The notes: generated by a model not told the origin, from the letters alone. A DNA stretch of 48,491 nt from Anaeroplasma bactoclasticum (GCA_023667245.1 JAMPAL010000005.1:1-48491); one strand, 5' to 3'. Shown: positions 35,049 through 43,733, numbered from the stretch's first letter. Program-made: numbers and translations.

Positions 35049-35767
35049 TGAAATATTTTTACGATTTACATATTCATACTGCACTATCTCCTTGTGCAGA
35101 TGTGTTAATGAGTCCAAACAATATTTTGAATATGGCTATGTTAAAAGAGTTAAATATTATTGCTATCACAGATCACAACTCTTGTTTACAATTAGATGTC
35201 ATTGAGGAACTAAAAGATAGTTATGAAATGCTGATCGTTCCGGGTGCAGAAATAGAAGTAAAAGAAAAATATCATGTGGTTTGTTTATTTTCTAGTTTTG
35301 AAGAAGCCAAAAAATTTCAAAAAGAAATCGAGTTATTTCTTCATAAAACCATGCATGATGAAGTCATTTATGGAGAACAGCATTTATTTGATGTTTTTGA
35401 TGATATTGTGAATCAGTATCAAGTCAGTCTAATGGGATCATCCAATATTGGTTTACTTCAATTGCGTAGCATAATGAATAGGTATCATGGCATTATGATT
35501 TTGGCTCATATTGAAAAATATAAGTTAGACATTTTTGAAAAACTACATACAATTTATAAAGATATTTTTGATGCAATTGAAGTAAATGCAAATACCAATA
35601 TTGAACTATTGGAAAGTCAGCTTGAATCATTAGAATATAGGGTATTAAGAAATTCCGATGCCCATCAAATTATGGATATTTCAGAACCAATTCATACGAT
35701 AGAATTAGAAGACTTAACGATAGAAAGTTTGTTTAAAGCCATCAAAGGAAAGAAAAATCATGGTTGA
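35048..35767 (+). CDS. PHP-domain phosphoesterase
   Basis: 239 residues. PHP metal motifs: DLHIHT at the N-terminus, ITDHNS near residue 43, a GAEIE strand, and C-terminal RNSDAHQ. PHP enzymes hydrolyse phosphoesters using two or three metals (for example 5'-3' exonuclease or nucleotide phosphatase). Members next to hydrogenase genes are common but uncharacterised. The start overlaps the DRTGG stop and the end overlaps the next GHKL gene by 8 bases, so it is tightly coupled. Confidence 0.88.
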   Translation: MKYFYDLHIHTALSPCADVLMSPNNILNMAMLKELNIIAITDHNSCLQLDVIEELKDSYEMLIVPGAEIEVKEKYHVVCLFSSFEEAKKFQKEIELFLHKTMHDEVIYGEQHLFDVFDDIVNQYQVSLMGSSNIGLLQLRSIMNRYHGIMILAHIEKYKLDIFEKLHTIYKDIFDAIEVNANTNIELLESQLESLEYRVLRNSDAHQIMDISEPIHTIELEDLTIESLFKAIKGKKNHG

Positions 35768-36311
35768 TTTATCACTACATATATTAGATGTTGCCACCAA
35801 TGCATTTAAAGCAAGTGCAAGTTGTGTGCAAGTTACAATTGAAGAAAATGAAAATGATATTGAGATTTGGATTGAAGATGATGGTTGTGGCATGAGTCAA
35901 GAAGTGTTAGAACGTGTAACGAATCCATTTTTTACGTCACGAACAACGCGAAAAGTAGGATTAGGCATCCCCTTGTTTAAACAAACCTGTGAACAAACAG
36001 GTGGATATGTACACATCCAATCAACAGTTGGTGTAGGCACTTGTATTCATGCCAAGATGTATACCAATCATATTGATGCCATTCCTTTAGGAGATATTGC
36101 GGAAAGCATTTTTGTTTTGGTCATCAATCCTAATCAAATAGATGTCCATTTTAAGATGAAATGTAAAGAAACCAATCATCCTACATTTGAAATGGATACG
36201 AAACAAATCAAAGAAATATTAGAGGGAATTCCACTCACAGAACCTTCTGTTATGAGTTGGATAAAAGAATATATAACCGCAGGTCTTGCGGGTGAATTAG
36301 AAAATGAATAA
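35760..36311 (+). CDS. GHKL ATPase / histidine-kinase-like protein of the hydrogenase operon
   Basis: 183 residues. Complete HATPase fold with HILDVATNAFKA (N box, lacking a HisKA partner), IEDDGCGMS (G1), NPFFTSRTTRKVGLGIPLF (F and G2) and GVGTCIHA. A ~70-residue C-terminal extension is not recognised. It differs from the RsbW-like protein upstream. In Thermoanaerobacter and relatives a protein of this type stands just before the 2Fe-2S and NuoF subunit genes, as here. Substrate unknown. Confidence 0.85.
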   Translation: MVDLSLHILDVATNAFKASASCVQVTIEENENDIEIWIEDDGCGMSQEVLERVTNPFFTSRTTRKVGLGIPLFKQTCEQTGGYVHIQSTVGVGTCIHAKMYTNHIDAIPLGDIAESIFVLVINPNQIDVHFKMKCKETNHPTFEMDTKQIKEILEGIPLTEPSVMSWIKEYITAGLAGELENE

Positions 36312-36343
36312 TTTGGTAAATAGAGATTTATAGAGGAGGAACT

Positions 36344-36718
36344 ATGAAAAGTTTAGCAGAATTAAAGAAAATTAGAGAAGAAGCCGCTAGCAAAATTAAC
36401 CTACGTACTGCTAAAGATGGTTATCGTGTCGTTGTTGGTATGGCTACATGCGGAATTACTGCTGGAGCAAGACCGGTGCTTGCTGCATTTGTTGATCAAG
36501 TTGCCGCAAAAAATTTAGATAATGTAACTGTTACACAAGTAGGTTGTTTGGGTGAATGTGCATTAGAGCCAGTTGTAGAAGTTTTTGATGCACAAGGCAA
36601 TCGTACAACTTATGCAGAAGTACATGTTGCAGATGTTGAAACAATTATTGAACAACATATTATAAGTGGAAATGTTGTAACAGAAAAAACATTAGAAGTG
36701 ATTAAGGCAGCAAAGTAG
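36344..36718 (+). CDS. thioredoxin-like 2Fe-2S ferredoxin subunit (HndB-like)
   Basis: 124 residues. The motifs MATCGITAGAR (C36) and VGCLGECALEP (C68, C72) mark the family. Only three cysteines are visible, so the fourth ligand, if any, is not obvious. Small proteins of this kind are the extra electron-transfer subunit of tetrameric NAD(P)-linked hydrogenases such as Hnd. AGAGGAGG gives a strong ribosome site. It lies 11 bp before the NuoF-like gene. Confidence 0.88.
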   Translation: MKSLAELKKIREEAASKINLRTAKDGYRVVVGMATCGITAGARPVLAAFVDQVAAKNLDNVTVTQVGCLGECALEPVVEVFDAQGNRTTYAEVHVADVETIIEQHIISGNVVTEKTLEVIKAAK

Positions 36719-36729
36719 AGGTATAGAGA

Positions 36730-38523
36730 ATGTTAGTACGTGCACAAGTATTAGTATGTGGTGGGACAGGGTGCCTATCATCAAAATCAAAACAAATTAA
36801 AGAAGCATTTGAGGAAAATGTAAAAGCATTGGGTTTAGATAATGAAATTCAAATCATTCAAACAGGATGTTTTGGACTTTGTGAAAAAGGACCTATCGTT
36901 ATCGTATATCCTGATCAAACATTTTATTCACATGTAACTATAGACGATGTTGCTAAAATTTGTTCAGAACACCTACTTAAGGGTCGTATCTATGAACCAA
37001 AAGCGTATAAAGAAGCAACAGAAGAAGAACTTGCTAAAATCAAATCTTTTGGAGAAGTTGGTTTTTATAACAAGCAACTCCGTATCGCTCTTCGTAATTG
37101 CGGTATGATTAATCCATTTGATATTAACGAAGCCATTGGTAGAAATGCATATCAAGCACTTGGAAAATGTTTAACTGAATATACTCCTGAACAAGTGATT
37201 GATATTATGAAAAAAGCAGGTCTTCGTGGTCGTGGAGGTGGAGGATTCCCAACTGGATTAAAATGGGAATTATGTGCTAAAAACCAAGCAGATCAAAAAT
37301 ATGTTATTTGTAATGCCGATGAAGGTGACCCAGGTGCATTTATGGATCGTTCTGTTTTAGAAGGAGATCCACATAGCGTAATTGAAGCTATGGCAATTGC
37401 AGGATATGCAATTGGTGCTACAATGGGTTATGTATATATTCGTGCTGAATATCCTGTTGCAGTAGAAAGATTACAATATGCAATTGAGCAAGCTAGAGAA
37501 TATGGATTGCTTGGCAAGGATATTTTTGGTAGTGGATTCGATTTTGATATTGATATTCGCCTAGGTGCTGGTGCCTTTGTTTGTGGTGAAGAAACTGCTT
37601 TGATAGCTTCTATTGAAGGTGAACGTGGTATGCCTCGTAATAAACCACCTTTCCCTGCACAAAAAGGATTATGGGGAAAACCATCTATTATCAATAATGT
37701 TGAAACACTAGCAAATGTTCCAGTGATTATCTTAAATGGTTGGGAATGGTTCTCCAGTATTGGTACTGAAAAATCAAAAGGAACCAAAGTATTTGCTTTA
37801 GGTGGAAAAATTAAAAATACAGGCTTAGTAGAAATTCCAATGGGAACAACCCTTAGAGAAGTCATTTATGATATCGGCGGTGGGTGCCCTAATGGTAAGG
37901 CTTTTAAAGCTGTTCAAACAGGTGGACCTTCTGGTGGATGCTTAACTGCAAAACACTTAGATACACCAATTGATTATGATAATTTGATTGCTCTTGGATC
38001 TATGATGGGATCTGGTGGTATGATTGTTATGGATGAAAATAACTGTATGGTTGACGTTGCTCGTTTCTTCTTAGATTTTACAGTTGATGAATCTTGTGGT
38101 AAATGTACACCATGTCGTGAAGGTACAAAGAGAATGCTTGAAATTTTAAAGAAAATTACCAAAGGTGAAGGTACAATGGAAGATTTAACTACACTTGAAA
38201 ATCTTGCATTAATGATTAAAGATGCCTCACTTTGTGGTCTTGGACAAAGTGCACCAAACCCAGTACTTTCTACATTAGCCAATTTCCGTGATGAATATAT
38301 GGCACACGTAGTAGATAAGAAATGTCCTGCTGGTGTATGTAAACCATTACTTACATTTGTGGTTACCGATCAATGTATTGGTTGTACAAAGTGTAAGAGA
38401 AATTGTCCTGCCGATGCCATTAGTGGAGAACTTAGACAACAACACTTTATTGATCCTGCAAAATGTATCAAATGTGGTAGTTGTGTAAAAGGTTGCCCTA
38501 AAAATGCAATCGTTGTTCAATAG
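36730..38523 (+). CDS. NuoF-like FMN/NADH-binding subunit of the hydrogenase (HydB/HndC type)
   Basis: 597 residues. The N-terminal thioredoxin-like 2Fe-2S domain has C10, C15, C47 and C51. The FMN/NADH domain has RGRGGGGFPTG (~168-178), NADEGDPGAF and GAGAFVCGEETAL. The 4Fe-4S site is CGKCTPCREG (C~456, 459, 462) plus C~501. Two C-terminal ferredoxin clusters have CIGCTKCKRNCP and CIKCGSCVKGCP. This is the flavin subunit proposed to bifurcate electrons between NADH and ferredoxin. It is 12 bp before hydA. Confidence 0.96.
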   Translation: MLVRAQVLVCGGTGCLSSKSKQIKEAFEENVKALGLDNEIQIIQTGCFGLCEKGPIVIVYPDQTFYSHVTIDDVAKICSEHLLKGRIYEPKAYKEATEEELAKIKSFGEVGFYNKQLRIALRNCGMINPFDINEAIGRNAYQALGKCLTEYTPEQVIDIMKKAGLRGRGGGGFPTGLKWELCAKNQADQKYVICNADEGDPGAFMDRSVLEGDPHSVIEAMAIAGYAIGATMGYVYIRAEYPVAVERLQYAIEQAREYGLLGKDIFGSGFDFDIDIRLGAGAFVCGEETALIASIEGERGMPRNKPPFPAQKGLWGKPSIINNVETLANVPVIILNGWEWFSSIGTEKSKGTKVFALGGKIKNTGLVEIPMGTTLREVIYDIGGGCPNGKAFKAVQTGGPSGGCLTAKHLDTPIDYDNLIALGSMMGSGGMIVMDENNCMVDVARFFLDFTVDESCGKCTPCREGTKRMLEILKKITKGEGTMEDLTTLENLALMIKDASLCGLGQSAPNPVLSTLANFRDEYMAHVVDKKCPAGVCKPLLTFVVTDQCIGCTKCKRNCPADAISGELRQQHFIDPAKCIKCGSCVKGCPKNAIVVQ

Positions 38524-38535
38524 GAGGAAAGAACT

Positions 38536-40332
38536 ATGGAAAAATTAGTAACAATAACAATTAACTCAAAAACAGTAACCGTTCCTGCTAATTATACAAT
38601 TATGCAAGCAGCTGATTCAGTAGGTATTGATATTCCTCGTCTTTGCTTTTTAAAAGACATCAACGAAAATGCATCTTGCCGTGTGTGTGTAGTTGAAATT
38701 GTGGGTATGCGTTCGCTTAAAAACTCTTGTTCTGTTGAAGTAGGTTCTATTTTAAATCGTGAAGGAACAGCAACGATTCTTACCAACTCTAAGCGTGTAA
38801 GAACTGCCGTTCGTCAAACATTAGAATTGATTGCAGCAAACCATCGTTTTGATTGTTGGAAATGTCCAAGAGAACATAATTGTGAATTATTGGCTCTAAT
38901 GAGAAGATTTTCTATCAATAATGAAATGGCTGAGTCTGGTCAATTTGCCAAGAAATTACCTATCATCAATGAAAGTGACGCTATTGTTTTTGATTCATCT
39001 AAATGCGTACTTTGCGGTCGTTGTATTGGGGCATGTGAAAAACTTTCTGGTACAGGTGTATTGAATTTTAACCAAAGAGGATTTGTTACTTGTGTAGGTA
39101 GCGCATTAAATCATGATATTGCTGATGCGGGTTGTATTTATTGCGGTAAATGTATTCAAGCTTGTCCAACAGGTGCTATTCGTGAAAAAGAGCAAATTGA
39201 TTTTGTGGAAGAAGAATTAACCAATCATGAAAATTATCTAGTGGCTACATTTGCACCAGCTGTTCGTGCTGCTATTGGTGAAGAATTTGGTAACCCTATT
39301 GGAACCAACTGCGAAGGAAAATTGTATGCATCTTTGCATGAACTTGGTTTTGATGATGTAACTGATGTTAATTTTGGTGCCGATTTAACTATTATGGAAG
39401 AAGGAACAGAATTTATTGGAAGATTAACAAAAGCATTAAATGGCGAAAAAGTGGCATTCCCAATGATTACAAGTTGTTCACCTGGTTGGATTCGTTATAT
39501 CGAACAATACTATCCACAATACTTAGATAATCTTTCAAGTTGCAAATCACCTCAACAAATGCAAGGTTCAATGATTAAGCATTACTATGCAAAACAACTT
39601 GGTGTTGATCCTGCTAAAATTAAAGTAGTATCTATTATGCCTTGTATTGCTAAAAAATATGAAGCAAATCGTCCTGAAATGGAAAATGACGGATTAAGAG
39701 ATATTGATTATGTTCTTACAACAAGAGAATATGCACGTCTTGTTAAACGTCAAGGTATTGATTTTAATGCATTAGAAGATTATACACCAACAAGTCCACT
39801 TGCAAAGTATACTGGTGCTGGTGTTATCTTTGGTGCAACAGGTGGTGTAATGGAAGCAGCACTTCGCACAGTTGCTCATGTATTAGACCCTGAAAATGAG
39901 GATAAACTTGATTTTACAGTAGTTCGTGGTGTAGAAAATGGTATCAAAGAAGCAACCTTAACGATTGCTGGTCATGAAGTCAATGTTGCTGTAGTTCATG
40001 GTGCTGTGAATATTCCTGAATTGTTCAAACGCATTGAATCTGGAAAACAATATCATTTTGTTGAAGTGATGGCATGTACTGGTGGATGTATCAATGGTGG
40101 TGGTCAACCTATCGTAAATGCAAAAGTACAAGAATGTACAGATGTAAGAGCGCTTCGTGCAAGTGTACTTTATCAAATTGATAAGGATGCTCCACTTCAT
40201 AAATCTCATGAAAATGAAGAAGTAATGCGTGCCTATAAGGAATTTTTAGGAGAACCTAATGGTCACCTTGCTCACAAATTACTTCATACTACATATAATG
40301 CAAAAAAGGCATTTTCAAAAGAAAATAAATAA
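38536..40332 (+). CDS. hydA: [FeFe] hydrogenase catalytic subunit HydA (NADH/ferredoxin-linked, group A3 type)
   Basis: 598 residues. 2Fe-2S domain (C37, C48, C51, C65), His/Cys 4Fe-4S domain (C107, C110, C116), two ferredoxin clusters (C157-C167, C200-C210). The H-cluster domain has C314 (TSCSPGW), C370 (MPCIAKK), and C514 with C518 (MACTGGCINGGG). All ligands are intact, so it should reduce protons or oxidise H2 once matured. HydE, HydF and HydG are not in the window. It ends the operon at a strong terminator. Codon use suggests high expression. Confidence 0.97.
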   Translation: MEKLVTITINSKTVTVPANYTIMQAADSVGIDIPRLCFLKDINENASCRVCVVEIVGMRSLKNSCSVEVGSILNREGTATILTNSKRVRTAVRQTLELIAANHRFDCWKCPREHNCELLALMRRFSINNEMAESGQFAKKLPIINESDAIVFDSSKCVLCGRCIGACEKLSGTGVLNFNQRGFVTCVGSALNHDIADAGCIYCGKCIQACPTGAIREKEQIDFVEEELTNHENYLVATFAPAVRAAIGEEFGNPIGTNCEGKLYASLHELGFDDVTDVNFGADLTIMEEGTEFIGRLTKALNGEKVAFPMITSCSPGWIRYIEQYYPQYLDNLSSCKSPQQMQGSMIKHYYAKQLGVDPAKIKVVSIMPCIAKKYEANRPEMENDGLRDIDYVLTTREYARLVKRQGIDFNALEDYTPTSPLAKYTGAGVIFGATGGVMEAALRTVAHVLDPENEDKLDFTVVRGVENGIKEATLTIAGHEVNVAVVHGAVNIPELFKRIESGKQYHFVEVMACTGGCINGGGQPIVNAKVQECTDVRALRASVLYQIDKDAPLHKSHENEEVMRAYKEFLGEPNGHLAHKLLHTTYNAKKAFSKENK

Positions 40333-40349
40333 TAAGTAAAACTAAAATG

Positions 40350-40388
40350 AAAAGTTGTAAGGATAAATAGGCCTTACAACTTTTTTTG
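40350..40388 (+). terminator. terminator of the hydrogenase operon
   Basis: 13-bp perfect stem AAAAGTTGTAAGG/CCTTACAACTTTT with T run. Confidence 0.92.
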
Positions 40389-40436
40389 AAATAATAATTA
40401 TATATTCTTTTATAAAATTTTAGGAGAATAATATAT

Positions 40437-40550
40437 TTGGATCAATATGCCTATATTTATCGATGGCATGATACTATGTATTTAAATCATAAAATAACAA
40501 GATTATTTTCATATGTATATAGTTCAAAATCAAAGTTTAGTATTATATGA
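40437..40550 (+). CDS. possible 37-aa peptide with TTG start (uncertain)
   Basis: A short frame from TTG 40437 behind TAGGAG (10 nt away) and a TTGAAA/TATAAA pair with 18-19 nt spacing. The product is aromatic and basic, with no recognised motif. The rare start and the shortness make it doubtful; it is listed because expression signals precede it. Confidence 0.2.
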   Translation: MDQYAYIYRWHDTMYLNHKITRLFSYVYSSKSKFSII

Positions 40551-40593
40551 TGTGCTTTTGAAACTTTTATGATATAATACATAGGGTGATAAA

Positions 40594-41088
40594 ATGTTAG
40601 AATCAAAAATAGAATATGTAGTTCAGTTACTTTTACAAAAACAATATAAAATTAGTTTTGCAGAATCATGTACAGGAGGACTACTGGCATCAAGCCTAGT
40701 AGGAATACCTAATGCATCCAAAGTATTTGATGAAAGTATTATAACATACTCAGATGCATCTAAAGTGAAATATTTAGGGGTCAACCCCAATACGATTCAT
40801 CAATATGGCGTAGTTAGTGAAGAAGTTGCTTTGGAAATGGCTTTAGGAATTGCTAAAACAACTCTGGCACAAGTGGGTATAGGTATTACGGGATTTGCAG
40901 GTCCTAGTGGTGGTAGTATAGATAAACCTGTAGGTACTGTTTGCTTTGGTTTTAGTATACAAGAAAAAACATTTGCAAAAACAATGTATTTTAAGCAGAT
41001 GGGCAGAAATGAAGTACGGGAGTCTGCCATAATGTATGTATGGGATACACTCATTTCAAAATTAACAGAAAAGGAAGAAACAAAATGA
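40594..41088 (+). CDS. pncC: CinA C-terminal family protein, nicotinamide-nucleotide amidase
   Basis: 164 residues, a stand-alone CinA_C domain without the N-terminal MoaB-like half of full CinA. Signatures: FAESCTGGLLASSL, VVSEEVALEMA, GITGFAGPSGGS and KPVGTVCFGF. The enzyme deamidates NMN to nicotinate mononucleotide in the pyridine-nucleotide cycle. AGGGTGATAAAATG starts it; a TATAAT lies about 20 bp upstream. Its stop overlaps the next start (ATGA). Confidence 0.93.
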   Translation: MLESKIEYVVQLLLQKQYKISFAESCTGGLLASSLVGIPNASKVFDESIITYSDASKVKYLGVNPNTIHQYGVVSEEVALEMALGIAKTTLAQVGIGITGFAGPSGGSIDKPVGTVCFGFSIQEKTFAKTMYFKQMGRNEVRESAIMYVWDTLISKLTEKEETK

Positions 41089-41492
41089 ATCAAAAAAGAA
41101 TAAGTATCATCGCTAGTGTTTTAGCCGTATTGGTTATTGTATTTGTATGCCTATGTTTTGGTACAAAAGGAGCCAAAAAATCAGGTCAAATTCATCTGTA
41201 TATTACGGGTAAAAATGAAGTAGTTTTATTGAATCAAGAAGTGGATTTTTATCAAGGTGAAGTACTGATTGATGTATTAAGAAGACATGTCGAAATAGAA
41301 GAGGGAAAAGGTAGTCAAAAAGGAATGATTATTGCTATCAATGGAGATACAACTGATATTACAACCCATTATTATAAGTTAGTTGTAAACTGTGAATTTG
41401 CATCTGTTGGAGCGTGGGAACTTGTTCCATCTGATCAAGATGAGGTTAGAATTACTTATAGCTCTATAGAAGATTGGGAAGTTGGATGTTAA
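41085..41492 (+). CDS. DUF4430 (transcobalamin-like) extracytoplasmic protein
   Basis: 135 residues from ATG 41085. A hydrophobic N-terminal segment (~7-26) acts as a signal or anchor; the rest is a small beta-rich DUF4430 domain with EVDFYQGEVLIDVLRRH and CEFASVGAWELVPSDQDE. DUF4430 domains appear in cobalamin-binding proteins and often sit beside ECF transporter S components, as here. It is likely to bind a small ligand at the surface and hand it to the S component. It overlaps the next gene by 7 bases. Confidence 0.85.
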   Translation: MNQKRISIIASVLAVLVIVFVCLCFGTKGAKKSGQIHLYITGKNEVVLLNQEVDFYQGEVLIDVLRRHVEIEEGKGSQKGMIIAINGDTTDITTHYYKLVVNCEFASVGAWELVPSDQDEVRITYSSIEDWEVGC

Positions 41493-42019
41493 AAAGAACC
41501 TGTAGACAAATGGTATATTATGCTTTGTTTACTGCTATCCTTTTTGTACAAGAGCAACTGCTAGGTTTTTTACCCAATATCCAACTGACTATTTTCTTAT
41601 TAGTGTTATATACCAAAGTGTTTGGCCCTTTACCTACTTTAGGCATAATTATAATTCATGTTGGATTAGATTGTATCATCAATGGTTCTATCGCTCCCTT
41701 TGTGGTTATACCGATGGGGATTGGCTATGCATTCATCCCTATCTTTATTCACTTTTTCTTGAAAAATACAAATAAGCCCTTATTTTTAGCTTTATATGGC
41801 ATTTTAAGTGCAATTCTATATAGTCTATGCTTTACTGTGACCAATGCCTTATTTTTAGATATATCCATCAAACACTATATATTAGCAGATATTCCTTTTG
41901 TTCTTTTGCTTTGTGCTAGTTCATTTCTTAGTATTTTATGGTTATATGCACCTTGCTACCAATTATTGAAAAAACTATTACCTGCATATATATGTAAAAA
42001 AGAAGGAGAACCTCTTTAA
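41486..42019 (+). CDS. ECF transporter S component-like membrane protein
   Basis: 177 residues from ATG 41486 (an in-frame TTG at 41474 is possible). About five to six hydrophobic segments; the LPNIQLTIFLLVLYTKVFGPLP and VGLDCIINGS regions resemble S components of group II ECF importers. It would capture a vitamin-like substrate and share an EcfAAT module encoded elsewhere. Pairing with the DUF4430 protein suggests a common substrate, perhaps a corrinoid, but this is inference. Confidence 0.8.
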   Translation: MLKRTCRQMVYYALFTAILFVQEQLLGFLPNIQLTIFLLVLYTKVFGPLPTLGIIIIHVGLDCIINGSIAPFVVIPMGIGYAFIPIFIHFFLKNTNKPLFLALYGILSAILYSLCFTVTNALFLDISIKHYILADIPFVLLLCASSFLSILWLYAPCYQLLKKLLPAYICKKEGEPL

Positions 42020-42036
42020 AGAGATTCCCCTTTTTT
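42003..42036. terminator. bidirectional terminator
   Basis: AAGGAGAA pairs with TTCCCCTT (one mismatch) and inner CTCTTTAAAGAG, followed by T7. It overlaps the end of the S-component gene and lies between convergent genes. Confidence 0.8.
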
Positions 42037-42045
42037 TGATAGTTG

Positions 42046-42675
42046 CTATTGAAAGCGAACATAGTCAGGATGAATCAGTTGAATCCAACAAGTTTGACCC
42101 TTTTTGTGAATCTGAATTTCTCCTTCTTTTACTAGCTGTTGCAACGCTTTTGAAACAGTAGGTCTTGTGAAAGAAAGTAGGGTTGCGAAAGTACTAACAT
42201 TTTCAATTTGAATCGTAGAAGAATGTGTACGTAGCTGTTCTTCTATTAAATAATGCATAATTCTATCTTTTAAATTGCTATGGCGCAATAGTTTATTCTC
42301 ATTTTTGAGTTGCATTGCCTTATGAGAAATCATAGATAAAAAGGCAGTTAGAAAGGCTTGATTTTGAAATAACAGAAGCAGATGTTCTTTTTCAATATAT
42401 CTTACAACCGTTTCTTTTTTGCAAATGGCATGACCTAAATAATAAGGATGATTAGAAAAAAGGAGCAAATCACCAAAAGCATCTCCTTTAAATAATGATG
42501 TAATGGTTTCTTCTTTTTCAGTATGGGTTATCGTAATCACATCAATTTCACCTATTTCAATAAAACCAATATGCTGACACATTTCTCCTTGATTGAATAC
42601 AATATCTCCAGCATGATAACAAACTATTTTTGTGTATTTGTTACATAATGCATCAGAGAGTAAGTGATAAGGCAT
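42046..42675 (-). CDS. Crp/Fnr family transcription regulator
   Basis: 209 residues from ATG 42675. ATG 42684 lies only 2 nt from AGGAG and a third at 42711 precedes that site, so 42675 (11 nt) is preferred with doubt. The cNMP-like beta-roll (~10-115) has AGDIVFNQGE and KGDAFGDLLLF. The C-terminal winged helix has FATLLSFTRPTVSKALQQLVKEGEI as the helix-turn-helix. There is no CxxC cluster of Fnr type. It is divergent from the binding protein/permease genes across a perfect palindrome that it probably recognises. Confidence 0.9.
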   Translation of the reverse strand: MPYHLLSDALCNKYTKIVCYHAGDIVFNQGEMCQHIGFIEIGEIDVITITHTEKEETITSLFKGDAFGDLLLFSNHPYYLGHAICKKETVVRYIEKEHLLLLFQNQAFLTAFLSMISHKAMQLKNENKLLRHSNLKDRIMHYLIEEQLRTHSSTIQIENVSTFATLLSFTRPTVSKALQQLVKEGEIQIHKKGQTCWIQLIHPDYVRFQ

Positions 42676-42710
42676 CTCTTTCATATCTCCTTTCTTCAGA
42701 AAATAATTCA

Positions 42711-42736
42711 AAAAGTGTAATATATATTACACTTTT
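42711..42736. promoter_or_regulatory. 26-bp perfect palindrome, putative Crp/Fnr operator
   Basis: AAAAGTGTAATAT followed by its exact complement. The core TGTAA-N6-TTACA has the form of a Crp/Fnr-family site. It lies between divergent genes, around the -35 of the TATAAT at 42753-42758 that serves the transporter genes, and ~35 bp before the regulator start, so it could control both sides. Confidence 0.72.
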
Positions 42737-42809
42737 TTATTATAGCATATGATATAATATTTTAGCAAATCATATGAATGGAAAACAAAAAAAGAAAGGA
42801 AGATTCAAA

Positions 42810-43733
42810 ATGAAAAAAATAATAACCATTTTAACAACACTTTTATTCGCTTTTGGACTAACAGGGTGTTTGAATGCAGAAGAAGAAGTGAGTGTCATTG
42901 TACCTACAGGTACGCCTTCTTTAGGAATTGCTAGAGCATTAGAAGAAGAATTTATTAAAGAAAATATTGTTAGTGGGAGTGATCCATTGATTGCGGCATT
43001 TACCAATACCAATTATGATATCGTTGTTGCTCCTGTTAATTTAGGCGCAAAATTTTATAATGAAAATGAAAATTTTGGATATCAATTATATGAGACCATT
43101 GTATGGGGCAACTATTATATTGCATCCACAACTCCATTAGATTCTTTTGCCACATTAGAAGGTAAAACCATTACTGTATTTGGAAAAAATTCAACACCTG
43201 ATGTTGTTTTAAGAACACTGATTGCCTCTTATCATATGAATGTGGCACTAGAGTATGTAGATGATGTCAATACAGCTAATTCTTATCTTATGAGTGGAAA
43301 AGCAGATATTATTGTATCAGCTGAACCATCTATTACCAAATTATCTGGTAATAAAAATATATATACGCTAGACTTACAAGAAGAATGGGCAACTCTTACA
43401 GGTAGTTACTCTTTCCCACAAGCAGGTATTTTTGTCAAAAAAGAAAGAAAAAATAATGCATCTGTTCAATCCGCTTTAGATCAAATGATAGCTTCTATTC
43501 ATTTGATTGAAACAAATCCGAATCGCGTGGTACAAAGTGCTGTAAAGGTGGATGAAAATTTAGCTAAGATTACGGAGGAAGTTCTGCAAAAAGCAATACT
43601 AAAATGTAATTTAAAACTAGACACCAACAATCAAGCAGCCATTGATTTTTATTTCAGTAAAGTAATCGAATTAGGCCTTGGTAAAACCATTGGAGGTAGT
43701 ATCCCAGATGAGGCATTCTACTACCAAAAGTAA
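42810..43733 (+). CDS. ABC transporter substrate-binding lipoprotein (NMT1/SsuA-like)
   Basis: 307 residues from ATG 42810 (AAAGGAAG upstream). Lipobox LTGC with C20. The fold is a periplasmic-binding type II with VPTGTPSLGIARALEE after the N-terminus, TNYDIVVAPVNLGAKF, and GKTITVFGKNSTPDVVLRTL, like NMT1/THI5- or nitrate/sulfonate-type binding proteins. The substrate cannot be named. It overlaps the permease gene by 26 bases. Expression is likely under the divergent Crp/Fnr regulator. Confidence 0.88.
   Translation: MKKIITILTTLLFAFGLTGCLNAEEEVSVIVPTGTPSLGIARALEEEFIKENIVSGSDPLIAAFTNTNYDIVVAPVNLGAKFYNENENFGYQLYETIVWGNYYIASTTPLDSFATLEGKTITVFGKNSTPDVVLRTLIASYHMNVALEYVDDVNTANSYLMSGKADIIVSAEPSITKLSGNKNIYTLDLQEEWATLTGSYSFPQAGIFVKKERKNNASVQSALDQMIASIHLIETNPNRVVQSAVKVDENLAKITEEVLQKAILKCNLKLDTNNQAAIDFYFSKVIELGLGKTIGGSIPDEAFYYQK

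Noticed and set aside
37428-38282. Two antisense frames in the NuoF-like gene
   Set aside because: Shadows opposite strongly conserved motifs.
42711-42736. Treating the palindrome as a plain terminator
   Set aside because: It lies between divergent start sites, upstream of both genes, where no transcript needs to end; an operator is more likely.
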